From the NCBI GenBank assembly GCA_019915015.1, contig JAHBBC010000018.1, positions 1 through 64,000 on the forward strand: a DNA stretch of 64,000 nucleotides, written 5' to 3'. Positions 21,236 through 31,327 of this stretch are shown here, one piece after another. The notes below the pieces were generated by a model. It did no database searches, had not been told where the DNA came from, and saw nothing but the letters and a program-made list of their open reading frames with translations. The DNA comes from Auriscalpium vulgare (taxonomy: Eukaryota; Basidiomycota; Agaricomycetes; Russulales; Auriscalpiaceae). Each line of letters opens with the position of its first letter. The first letter of the stretch is position 1. The translations under genes were made by a program, and so were the position numbers.

Positions 21236-21528
21236 ATGGAGGACGATGTACGAGTCCCCGTCGTAGAAGGACCCATACCGCTCCTTGGGCCACTCGACGA
21301 CGGAGAACTTCTCGATTCTCCAAATCTGGAGGCCCGGTGCGGTCAGGGCGCTGCCCCATGCGTGCTCCTGGTCGCCAGCATGCTCCCGGACGCGCTTTTC
21401 CAGCTGTGGCGGTACGATTCATCAAGCCCCGTTGTGGCGAGGCACGGCGGGAGCCTCACATCAGAGCCGAGCAGGGCTATATTTGAGTCCTCGATGTTAT
21501 ATGATTCCGGCTTGGTCAGATGGGCCAT
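21236..21528 (-). pseudogene. Gelsolin/severin-type actin-binding protein, N-terminal fragment
   Basis: Exon 1 (21460-21528, starting MAHLTKPESYNIEDSNIAL) and exon 2 (21236-21403) join in frame through a 56-bp intron to 79 codons. Exon 2 encodes GLQIWRIEKF, WPKERYG and FYDGDSYIVLH, hallmarks of the first gelsolin repeat. The rest of the protein (several gelsolin repeats) is missing beyond the GTATGT donor at 21235. The splice sites are intact, so truncation looks fairly recent. Gelsolin-family proteins sever and cap actin filaments, and the fragment lies beside an actin gene on the same strand. Confidence 0.8.
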
Positions 21529-21864
21529 GATTTGTGGGATGATAGCAGCAACACTGGATGATGGTGGTTGTGGACAGAGCCGGGCGCGCCTCAGGCGCCA
21601 GAATCGTTCACGGTTACTGATCTACTCAATTATACAACTTGTAGCTCGTCCATACTCCCGACCGCTGCTAACGCATAAAATTGCTTTGATGATGTGCTCA
21701 GAACCTACGAGAGAGGCGCATGCGACATGATAAAGTCGCGACGAGTGCAAATGTGGCGAGCAAGGGTGGCCTCCTCCGAAGTAGCGACTCGGAGAGTCGG
21801 CGGCACTCCGAGTCCGTGTCCGTAAAATCAGAACGTAACTAAGCGCAACTAGACGCGTCACTGG

Positions 21865-21960
21865 TAGACTTGCACGCGCCGGGACCATTGTCGACAACCT
21901 GGCGAAAGCTGTTAGGCTCGACAAGGCGCGAGAAGTGGACCCAACTCACGATGGCAACGG
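21865..21960 (-). pseudogene. Actin N-terminal relic
   Basis: The sequence is a diverged copy of the first intron and second exon of the neighbouring actin gene: GTTGCCATC before a GTGAGT donor, a shared TCCACTTCTCGCGC tract, a CGCCAG acceptor, then VVDNGPGACK ([10 protein letters not shown] in the complete gene). No further actin exons follow. It points to an earlier tandem actin duplication. Confidence 0.65.
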
Positions 21961-22246
21961 CCACGAAGTTAGAAACGCAGCTGATAAACAAAAGGTGATA
22001 GTCAGTCTACGACAACCTGTTATACCTTCGGACGATTCACAATGCAATGACGCCGTAACCCAATTGACTGACACTGCCCGCACGAATGATGGGCGGAATG
22101 CACATGGAATGAGCCATCATCAAACGTCATACTTGATGTTCGCCGGGTTTCAAGGCAGCGTTGCGACTCGGAAGCGAGCCCCGAGATGCCCACTCGCATA
22201 CACTTCACGACTGATTACCTAGAAAGAGACGCAGCGGCCGCGCCGC

Positions 22247-23758
22247 TCAGAAGCACTCTGTCAAATCTCAGTGATTAGACGGTAATCAAGCGCACGAACG
22301 AAGACACGCACTGCGATGAACAATCCCAGGGCCGCTCTCAGCATACTCCTCCTTCGTAAACCACAGATGTCGGAAGGTACTGAGCGACGCGAGAACGGAC
22401 CCGCCGATCCACGCCGAGTACTTGCGCTCCGGTGGAGCGATCACCATGACTCTCATGTGGGCAGGGGCGAGGGCGGTAAGTTCCTTCTTCATGCGGTCCC
22501 GAATGCCAGGGAACATCGTCGTCCCACCGCCGAGCACAACGTGAGCATAGAGCTCGCTGCGGATGCCGGGATCGCATTCGAGGATGGAGCTGTGCCTTTA
22601 GGGAAGGTGAGAATCTTTCATAGTGGAAGGCGACGAGCAAGAGAAACTGACATGGCCTCGTGGATGCCGGGAGACTCGAGCCCGAGCAATGATGGCTGGA
22701 ACAGCGCCTCGGGGGCACGGAAGCTGAAGGCGCGACGTGAATTGAGTAGCGACGCTTGATACCGTGAGCTCGGAACACTTACCGCTCAGTGCCTACGGTG
22801 AGGACCTGCCCATCCGGGAGCTCATAGGACTGCTCGAGAGTAGACGAGTTCGCCGCGGTCTGCAGCTCCTGCTCAAAGTCCATAGCGACATAACACAGCT
22901 TCTCCTTGATGTCAATGACAAAGTCGCGGTCACGGGGGTCGACGAACTCGAGCCGGTACCCGGGCTCCGCCACGTACTTGATCAAGAGGTCTGTGATGCC
23001 AGTGCCCGCCACATCCACGCGCTGGATCGCATGTCGGAGCGGGACGCCCTCCTGAACTGGAATGATGTGCGAGACGCCGAAACCCGACTCGAGGACCATG
23101 CCCGTCCTGTGCCCGCCGCTCGCGCAGAGTGACAGCGCGCCGGGGCCGTTCACGCGGATTGCGGGTACGTTGAACGTCTCGAACATAATCTGCGCCATCT
23201 TCTCGCGGCCTGCCTCGGGATTGAGTGGCGCCTCGGTGAGCAGTACGGGGTGTTCCTCGGGCGCGACGTGCAGCCCGTGGTGGAACGCGTGGTGCCAGAT
23301 AATCTCCATGCTTTCCCAGTTGGTTACGATGCCGTGCTCGATGGGGTATCTGAGCACGAGGAGGCCACGCTTGGCCTGCGCTTCGTCGCCCACGTAGTAG
23401 GGCTTCCATCCGGGAAAGGCGGCGTGTTGGCGGTGGCGACCAACGATGGAGCTGGGCGCTTTGGGTGAGTATTGTGCAACGGGAGATCGATCCGGCACGT
23501 ACGGGAACAAAGCGCGAGGAGTATCATCGCCTTGAAGCACATAAACGAAGGCACGCAATGGTTCTCGGGCTAACGCACCAGCAACGATGTAGACAATGCA
23601 GTCAGACAAATTAGTTGTTCAACATAGGGAGATACGCTACTCACAACCAGCCTTGAACATGCTGGAACCATTGTCGATAACCTGGCGGAAGGGCTTGACA
23701 CAGCGCGAGAAGTGGAGCCCGGATCACTCACGATAGCAGCGCCGTCGACGTCGTCCAT
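22247..23758 (-). CDS. Divergent actin / actin-like protein, 7 exons
   Basis: Exons (minus) 23732-23758, 23648-23681, 23503-23530, 22783-23451, 22652-22723, 22312-22595 and 22247-22257 join in frame to 374 residues, the size of conventional actin. It starts MDDVDGAAI and, through an 11-nt last exon, ends in the canonical HRKCF. Conserved blocks include [50 protein letters not shown] and [14 protein letters not shown]. It is nevertheless divergent where nucleotide is bound. The segment aligned to the catalytic Gln reads [11 protein letters not shown] (Pro where Gln137 is expected), and the second phosphate loop reads LESGFGV instead of LDSGDGV. It may be a paralogue with altered or lost ATP hydrolysis. 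It looks complete, but is probably not the main housekeeping actin. Confidence 0.88.
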
Positions 23759-24258
23759 GTTTAAAAAAGCGTAAGAGGAAAGAGACGTTGTTATAACGGT
23801 CCAGGACAGCGTCTGCGAGACGTCTGCGACACCATAGCGATGTACTTCATCCGGGTATAACTTGCGATAATTCGGGTTTCAAGGTGGTTGTGCAGAGCGT
23901 GACCAGGCGTGACCGCAACGCAGTGTCACAATTCTGCGTCTCCCACAGCATACAGCTCTCTACTCTCCTCCGCATCATCACATTGCTGGAAACTAGTGAA
24001 CAAAAAGCATGCACGACACAACTGCCCCACCCCACCTCGATAGCGTAAGAGGCAAAGAACAACACAGTACTTGGTAAAGCCTGGAAAGCGGCAAGAAGAG
24101 GGCAAGAGCTGTGGGGCAGGTGTCTCGCTCGGGGTGTGCGTATGCGTCGAGGGAAAGAGGGAGATGGAATGGGGAAACATCATTAATGGGTACGTGCGTG
24201 CAACTAAAGTCCAAGTCCGTCCAATGACCAGTCCGAGTGCGAAGCGGGGCTCAGGGAA
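23759..24258. other. Intergenic region upstream of actin, no gene seen
   Basis: It contains the presumed actin promoter and the 3' flank of the secreted-protein pseudogene. No ORF has recognisable features. Confidence 0.45.
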
Positions 24259-24783
24259 TCACGCAGCGCCAGTGCCGCTCGCGATGGTGAAGGCGGGCGA
24301 CCTGTTGCCAGAATCGCCGAACACTGCGCACGGTCATGTCAGCCGGGGCACAGTCAGGATGTGTAGGGAGGTACGGCACGTACGGACGACGAAATACGCG
24401 CTGTCCGGCGCGACGTCTGGCGTGACGACCTTCACCGACCCGTCCGAGATCTTGAATCCACTCGCCAGTGGATGATCTACCCCCACGGAGCCACTCATCA
24501 GCATTGCGTTAAACACGCGACACGACGCAACACGACGCACCGATATCGAGGTTCTCCGAGTCGCTGCCAGGCACGCCGTGCCCGAGCAGCACGAGGCCCG
24601 TGTTGTTGCTGCCTGCGGGCGGGATATGCGCGGTGTCCCACGTCACGAGCTGCGTGGAATGGACTGGCCACACCGCGCCTGCGACGCAGTGACAGCGGGC
24701 GAGACGACGACGTCGGAGACGGGGCTGACCAGCGAGGCGGTGGCGGCGGCGGCGGCGAGGGCGAGGAGGGCGAAGAAGCGCAT
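24259..24783 (-). pseudogene. Small secreted Kre9/Knh1-like protein, frameshifted copy
   Basis: It starts with a clear signal peptide (MRFFALLALAAAAATAS), then VVVSPAVTAS, and breaks frame near 24672-24690. In another frame it continues with WDTAHIPPAGSNNTGLVLLG and SDSENLDI. Exon 2 (HPLASGFKISDG, VTPDVAPDSAYFVV) and exon 3 (FGDSGNRSPAFTI, stop at 24259) are recognisable with normal splice sites. The intact relative is at 56485-57000 on the opposite strand. One frameshift appears to be the only disabling change. Confidence 0.75.
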
Positions 24784-25420
24784 CGTGCGTGGGTGGGTAC
24801 GGGTGGGAAGGAGCGACGGTGGTGGGTGGTGGGTGACGAAGGAAAACCAGCGGATGAATATCAGGCGGCCTGCGAGGAGGTCTTTATAGCGCGCCGGCGG
24901 TGCTTCGACGCGCTAGCGTCGGGTGATTTCTGGGGCCACCCTGGAATGGCACCTGTGCGGCATCCCTGCCGGTGGTTACGCGCGGTTACGCTCCACCCAC
25001 TGCGCGCAGCAGTACGTTCTTCCAGTATGCATCCATCTGTTCACCGCGCTCTTCCATCTCCCGCGCTACCCGCCGCTTCACCTTCCCATCTCCGTCCCCG
25101 CATCGCCCATCTTTCTCCGCGCGACGCCACGACGACGCCACGCGCGCGGTGGAGCGCGAACCACGAAGTCAATCACAACCTCGGTTCCGGACTGTGCGCC
25201 GCGCTGGCCTGCGTTGGTGCGCCGGCTCGCATCCCGCGACTTCGTCTGGATATGGGGCGGCGCAAGCCGTGTCGGGCATCCACGAGGCTGGGCCAAGCCA
25301 GCTGCATCGCTGCGTACACGTACTCGTGCCGGGAATGCGGGACGTCAGACAAAGCTTTCGAGCTGTGCGCAATGGTGAGGCCCGATCGCCGCGCCTGTAT
25401 TTCGAACACAATGATCAGTG
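24259..25420. repeat. Inverted duplication, partner about 55870-57000
   Basis: The pseudogene and its ~600-bp upstream flank match, in inverted orientation, the secreted-protein gene at 56485-57000 and its upstream flank. Shared tracts include a TATAAAG-type core near both start codons and segments reading GDFWG, RIPRLRLD and LVPGMRDV in translation. Identity is clearly lower than in the large direct duplication, so it is older. Confidence 0.7.
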
Positions 25421-26778
25421 TATTTGTGCCACTGTGCCACCTGCTCGATCGTAGGGAGAGGTTTAGAACCGGAGCGCCCGTACCTCGCCGGTCCCCTACG
25501 GCCACTCAGTGCGAGGTTGGTGCCGCCCTGCTCAGATCTTGCCACTGGTTGTGGAGGGAGACATGCGCTTCGACTCAGCAGTGGATCTGCGTGCCGCTCG
25601 TTGCCTCAAAATCGATAGCCAACTCGGCGGACCAGCGGGCGCGCCGGCGCTGTCGCATTTGCGCGTGGCTGCATCCACGTTTCTGGGTGCCGCTGCTTGC
25701 TGGTCTCAACTCACCGGCACTCTGGCCGGCCAGCGTGCCACTGCTTCCCTCGCGCACAGTGCACCCCCCTTGAAGGCCCGTCTCAGTTTAAGCAGCCTTT
25801 CCTGCGGCCCGTCCAGGACTCCGCGGGCGAGATCACAGCCTTCTTCCCAACGTATACGCCGCCCGCCTTCATGCGTATCCACAACGCGCCCGGGCTAGTG
25901 CTCATATCTCCGCCGGATTCACGCATCGTCGACGTGACGTGACGGTGACGATGCCACAGGATCTCAGGCTTCATCAAGGTCGCTCCTATCGGACCGCTTG
26001 TGAATGTATGAAGGTGCGTCGCACGCCGTTGACTATTGTTCTCCATCTCGCCTGCATGATCTCCTCATTCAGCATGCGGCACATACGTATATCCAGATCA
26101 TGGCGAAATATAACATTTTCTGTTTTGTAGGTCTCCAGTGGCGACGGCAAGAACAAGGACGGTGGCTCTATGTAAGCGACGTTGGCACACGTTAATGTTT
26201 TCGCGCCACCCTCCTACGTGGGCGCTTCGACTGCAGGCACACACGTCGAGAACAAGAGTTGGGAGCTTGTTGTCTTGGAGCATAGCCGACGTCGAGTGTG
26301 ATTCGAAAATGTGCTTCTAGCTGATGAGAGCACGCGGGCGAAGCACGCAACCGCCCCTCCCTCTGACATTGTCTGGCTGGTTGCCTACGACGGTAGGTGG
26401 CGAAGGCCGTAGGGGCCTGTAGCGCGTGAAAGGGTCATCAGATTGCGAGACAATACAGTACTGGACGTTTCGTGGAATCTAGTCAGGATACTGTAATCAG
26501 AGTTCTGCACAACTGCTGCACAACAGACAACTGTGGCCAAGAAAGATGACGCGCGCAAAAGCCGGGTGTACGGCCTATGATGTAGTCACTTCGATACGCC
26601 GCCGCGAATATTGTCAGCCTGATCATGTAGACAATAACATCTACCCTTACAGTAGTCAGAAGCAGAAGTTGCCGTGTTATTCAATGATCTAGATTTGATC
26701 TTGCGAGACAATCCCATCCAAACGAGGCGGCGGCACCGGCGCGGGGCACCCGGGCACTTGCGTTGTAGAACAAAAGCG
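25421..26778. other. Intergenic stretch, no gene recognised
   Basis: An isolated segment near 25770-25940 reads GEITAFFPTYTPPAFMRI in one frame but has no continuation or known family. No mobile-element ends or RNA genes were seen. Confidence 0.4.
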
Positions 26779-26872
26779 CCGCGTGGCAGCGTGGCGGCCG
26801 GGCTCGCGCGCAGAAAGTAAGACTTGCTTCACTATCGATATCACAACAACCCACCCAACGCTGTCCTCTCAC

Positions 26873-29133
26873 ATGGATCCTTCTCTCCCTAAAGCGCTCT
26901 CTCCTCGCAAGGGAGGCGCCAGCACCGTCAACTACTACATGCACACCGTCAATGCGAACTCTACCGACGCTGTTCGTGATGCATTGAAGTCTGACTTGAC
27001 CAACAATATCGTCTACGATGACCGCGATGTCTTCAGGCGCATTCGCACCGATCTGGTGGACACTGATCTGGTCAGCCGGTGCTTGAAGACATTCGAAGAA
27101 TCGAGCGACATGAAGAGCGCCAAGAGTAGTCTGGAAACAATCGAGGCAAATGCCATTCAAATGGCCCAATTGCCAAAGGGCGGAATGAAGCACGAGACAT
27201 TGATGTACGATCATTTGGTGAGTAGCCGTGGCTTACTTTGTAGATTGTACCCTGACTAGCTGCGCAGTTGGCTATATTCCGATTCCTCGAATCCTTCGGC
27301 ATCGATCGCACTTCGAACCCTCTCCGCTCCGTTGCCGAAGGGGCGGACAGGTTAATCAACGACCAGTTCCATAAATTCGCTGCATTTCCGCGCGTCAAAC
27401 CGGATTTTGTTTACACCAACGGACGTCAACACCCCATTGACTGGTGCGATGTTGATGCATTTATCGAAGTGAAGGCGACGACAGCGCAAGGACCCACTCC
27501 GAGGACTGACGGGGTGGATCCTATCATTTCCCAGGCGGCGGACTACGCACGCCACCACATGTCTTCCCGCCCATTCATGCTGTTCTCAGTCGGCCTCCTG
27601 ATCTACGGATCCTCATTCTCCGTTGCAATCTTTGATCGCAAGGGCGTCGCAATCTCGCCCTCCTTGAGCATGTGGGGTGACAAGGAAACTTTCATCCGCA
27701 CCATCCTCTCCATGACGCACAACCTGACCCCTGTGGAGCTTGGACACGATCCCACAGTTCGCCGACTCCCCCTCGACGAAATTTCTCGCTTGTTTCCCGA
27801 AGACACTCCGTCCTTTCCGTGTTATGTCATCGAGCCGCTGATGAACGATACCAGCCGTCGTTCCTGGTGCACCATCCATCCCATCTGGGCCTCGTTGTCG
27901 CTCTTGGGCCGGGCAAGCTTCGTCTGGAAAGTCAAAGAATACAAGGTTGGCCTAGATGGCGTCGCAGAAATAGTAGGGCCTCTTCGTGTCCTCAAAACAG
28001 CCTGGCGCCATGGAACTCGCCCGTCGGAGTCCCTCATTTACGGACCATCCAAGGTACCCACCCGGATTAGCACGTTTTACTGCAGGGTCCGATGTTCAGT
28101 TGCCTCCCTCCAATGCCAACCCGCAAGCAGTGCGGGATGTAATCACTGTCAATAGGCTTCGCGCGGTGCCTGGTGAGCTGTTCGACGATAAGCCGAGTCC
28201 GACTCTGCACCGCCTGGTTCTGGAGACCGTCGGTCGGCCGCTGTGGGAATACAAGTCAGAAAAGGAGCTCCTGGTCGGCTTTCGCGCTGCACTTGCTGGT
28301 GAGTCTGCTTGATCTTCCGTCGACTGAAGACCGCTAATAAATCCGCAGGTCACCAATTCTTGTCGAAACAAAACATTTTGCATCGCGACATAAGTGCGGG
28401 TAACGTCCTTCTCGGAGACCCTGAGGACGGCCAGGGAGTGGAGGGCTTCATCACCGACGTGGAATTTGCACATGCGCGCAAAGTCTACCTCACGGAGGTG
28501 AAGATAGAGCCTGTGGCTTCCGTTCGCGACCCGTATGGAAAGCAAACTCCGCCCGCGTATCGTGAGATAAAAACATTTCACGACGACGCCCTACCTGAGC
28601 GAGCCATGACGGTGAGTGTCACGTGCCGAGTGATCGAATGACGCCCCTAAAGTTATCCTACGCAGGGGACGCTTCAATTCATGGCCCTCGGTTTACTTGA
28701 AGCCATCATAGCAGGTATCCCTATAGAGCATCGCGTTGAACATGACCTCGAGTCGTTCATCTGGGTGCTGGGATACAGCGTGCAGCGCAAACTGCTCAAA
28801 GACTACCCAGAAAAGACCTTAGAACATGAAAAACTCAGCGTAGAGTTCAAGGCAGAATTTGGAAAGCTCAAAGTAGACCTCATCGCAAGCGCCCGGATGA
28901 AGCCACTGACATTCATCGACGCTTTCCATGGGGTCGACAATATACCATCCCCTTTTGTTGTGGGATATCTCTCGGAGTACAAAGAAATGCTTTTGAGCAG
29001 AAAATCGGTTACAGCGCGCTTACCACCGAGATCGTACATTAATCCAGTTACCCTGAGCGGCGCTCCTGCTTTCACATACGACTCCTTGTTCCACGTCCTT
29101 GATCATTACATCAGTATGATCCCGCCGTCTTGA
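26873..29133 (+). pseudogene. FunK1 kinase, second full-length copy, frameshifted
   Basis: It is nearly identical to 101-2381 with the same exon layout: 26873-27217, 27268-28298, 28349-28611 and 28666-29133. In exon 2, two single-base deletions about 15 bp apart (near 28043 and 28057) shift the frame by a net two bases. The kinase core with HRD then lies out of frame. A 6-bp in-frame deletion removes GQ near the end of exon 3. The upstream TATA tetranucleotide present in copy 1 is missing. The C-terminal ~40 residues differ from copy 1 and match units C, D and E. It is probably non-functional unless the frameshift is an assembly error. Confidence 0.8.
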
Positions 29134-29205
29134 TCATACATTAGTATTGCTTGAATACGTTTAGCACACCACGCGCGTACGATGATGTATGTACATAAGA
29201 TTATT

Positions 29206-30540
29206 ACCTTGCTTGCCAAGGTTTCTCGCACCCCCGTAATTATAAGCGCCCTAACCTTTTTCGACAACAAGTGCAAACAGACCGACTCTGTCACGTGTCC
29301 GCAGATATTATCTCAGTACGATCCCAATCCATATCTCCCATCAAACTCTGCAACGCTCCTTCGGTCGCATTGTACACATTGCAGTTTTCCACAGAGACTA
29401 ATTGCTGTTTATTCTTATCCCTCTCACTCATAAGTAACACACTGGGCTGCTATGTGGTATGTACTAATTGAGCTCGCGGCGTCGCGCGCTCCTCTGATGC
29501 TGCTAGTAACTGCCTGTGTAGATCCCACATCGTCACTCTGCCCTATTCCCTGCCATAGCTTCCCGTGCTGCTAACGTTACAACAGCCCAACGTGCTTTCG
29601 TCTTCTGATCCCGCATCAACAGTCGCTCATCCTCCTGCAGCAGAGGTGCCGGGAGCGCTTCGAGGAACGCGTTGCCGTATGTGCTGACACTTATTGAATT
29701 ATTCTCGGTGCTTACTAGTCTTCACTGCAGAGCTCCCTAGCATCTTTCAGCTGCGCAACTGGCCGATCAAGAGTGAGATAGCTAGCTGCACAGGAGCTCA
29801 ATGGTATGATCGAGACTCACCGTGTCGTCCCCCCATACCGGCGTATGACATGCACGGGGACCGGAGTTCTACCGACGGCGCTTTGAAGGCGCACTTGTTG
29901 AGGTGCGCCTCAACCTCACTCATTGGTCCATTGCTGCCCGGCCGCAATGCCAGCGTGCCAGCGTCGGACACCTATGTTGCCGACATCGTGTCCATCCGAG
30001 TCACTGTCTCGCCACCTCCTTCTGGCAGGAAGCCGGTCACTCCGAGGAAGCGCAAGGTCTCTGTCATAAATCCTTTCGTCCAGGACAGCCCTTCCAAGAA
30101 GACGTACCGCAGCATCTTCCCTCGCAGCATGGTGGGAATGTGCTAAGGTCAGCTTATCTTTCATAGTATCGTGAACTTGTGCTGATGCTCCGTCGTCAGC
30201 TTGTCGTACATGCAACATGGGATACCCGTAAATAGCGCTCGATTGTCCTTCCTCTCGTCATTGTTTACAGCCAACTTACCTGCCTCTCCCTTGCCAACAT
30301 GATCTACCTGCCGTACCTTACGCTCGCCCCTTGCATAATGCATTTCACGTACATATTTGCATTCTAACGCCTCTTCACGTACGTACATACATACATAGGT
30401 ATCCTACTATCACTACATATCCGGTCCTTTTGCGACTAAAATACATGACGTTGTCACTTCCCACTGTGCCTGCCAGTGGAAGGACCTGGAATCAAACGGC
30501 AAGCAAGGTGGCCGCCGACGCAGTCGACACTTCCCCAGTT
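29206..30540. mobile_element. Helentron-like insertion 1 in the FunK1 spacer
   Basis: The spacer after the FunK1 copy is interrupted here: sequence equivalent to ATTATT|GCAAGAG at 3946-3957 is split. The insert begins ACCTTGCTTGCC (29206-29217), and the exact inverted complement GGCAAGCAAGGT sits at 30498-30509, ~30 bp inside the right end. It is followed by a small hairpin CGAC-GCA-GTCG (30516-30526). Asymmetric terminal inverted repeats with a 3' hairpin are features of Helentron/Helitron2 elements, and the junction is compatible with insertion between two Ts. One ORF (about 29769-30145) encodes a basic segment (GRKPVTPRKRKVSVINPF) of unknown function. No Rep/helicase is encoded, so it would be non-autonomous. 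Confidence 0.6.
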
Positions 30541-30746
30541 GCAAGAGTGCTGTTGGAATTTCGCACAATCGCGACCTAAATGCACAAATATCCGGTCAAA
30601 CTGTCAACCACTTTTCCTCGCCCTGGACACCATAATCACTCGGCAACGACTTTGCAGCCGCGCGTTGGCCACGCGGGCGACACCAAATGACCCGTGCATG
30701 GCAAGGATAGGGCCGCGCTAGTACGGCCCGAGTTCAATTGAACAGA
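30541..30746 (+). repeat. Left part of a FunK1 array spacer, cut by Plavaka
   Basis: It matches the spacer of the first array (from GCAAGAGTGCTGTTGG to TTGAACAGA). The spacer resumes at 40010 with GACTCGGCTCGG, so the Plavaka element is inserted inside one spacer copy. Confidence 0.9.
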
Positions 30747-31327
30747 CATCAGCAAAAGCCCCCAGATATTATACCTTAATATATGTCAATATAATGTACA
30801 TAAGGCCGATGCGGTGAGGCGAGTCCACAAGGCAATATACTGATATTGATTTCCAGGTGAGAGGCCATATGCCTTGTGGGCGGCGGGTCGCGCCACCTGG
30901 CAGATAGTCCCTTATAAGACGGGCCACGCATGGGAGCCCATATATCCCGGTATATGACGATGGGCTGGCGGGATCTCGGGCCAGCAAGGAAGCTCATTAT
31001 ATTGCCATATACTGTTGGTAACTTCCCATAAGCCCTTGTAATGCCAGAACCCGATGACCTCGGAGGTCATCCTTATATTGCAATACAACGCGCAGTGCAT
31101 ACAGGTACATACGTTGCAAACCAGCCTCCGTTCCAAATACCACAAACCGAGCCACAAACGAGTCAGGAAGTCCCAGCGCATGTCCGAGTAAAAAAGCATC
31201 ACGATGCGAGCAGTCTAGACAGTCCGAGCACGAAAGAATGTTGAAGAAGTCAATCCAGAGCATTATGAGCATCAAACAGCAAGGGAGAGAGCAAAGAGAG
31301 GATAAAAAGGGTACAGCGCGGTCAGTG

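Noticed and set aside
22286..22340. Actin with an aberrant C-terminal tail
   Set aside because: Reading through gives a non-actin tail, but a GTGCGT...GACAG intron followed by an 11-nt exon restores HRKCF, so the gene is complete.
24472..25773. 433-aa plus-strand ORF
   Set aside because: It runs antisense through the secreted-protein pseudogene and its promoter flank, has no recognisable domain, and its composition is typical of a chance ORF in GC-rich DNA.
29206..30540. Solo LTR of a retrotransposon
   Set aside because: There are no TG...CA ends and no 4-6 bp target duplication at the junctions, which are known from the empty sister site.
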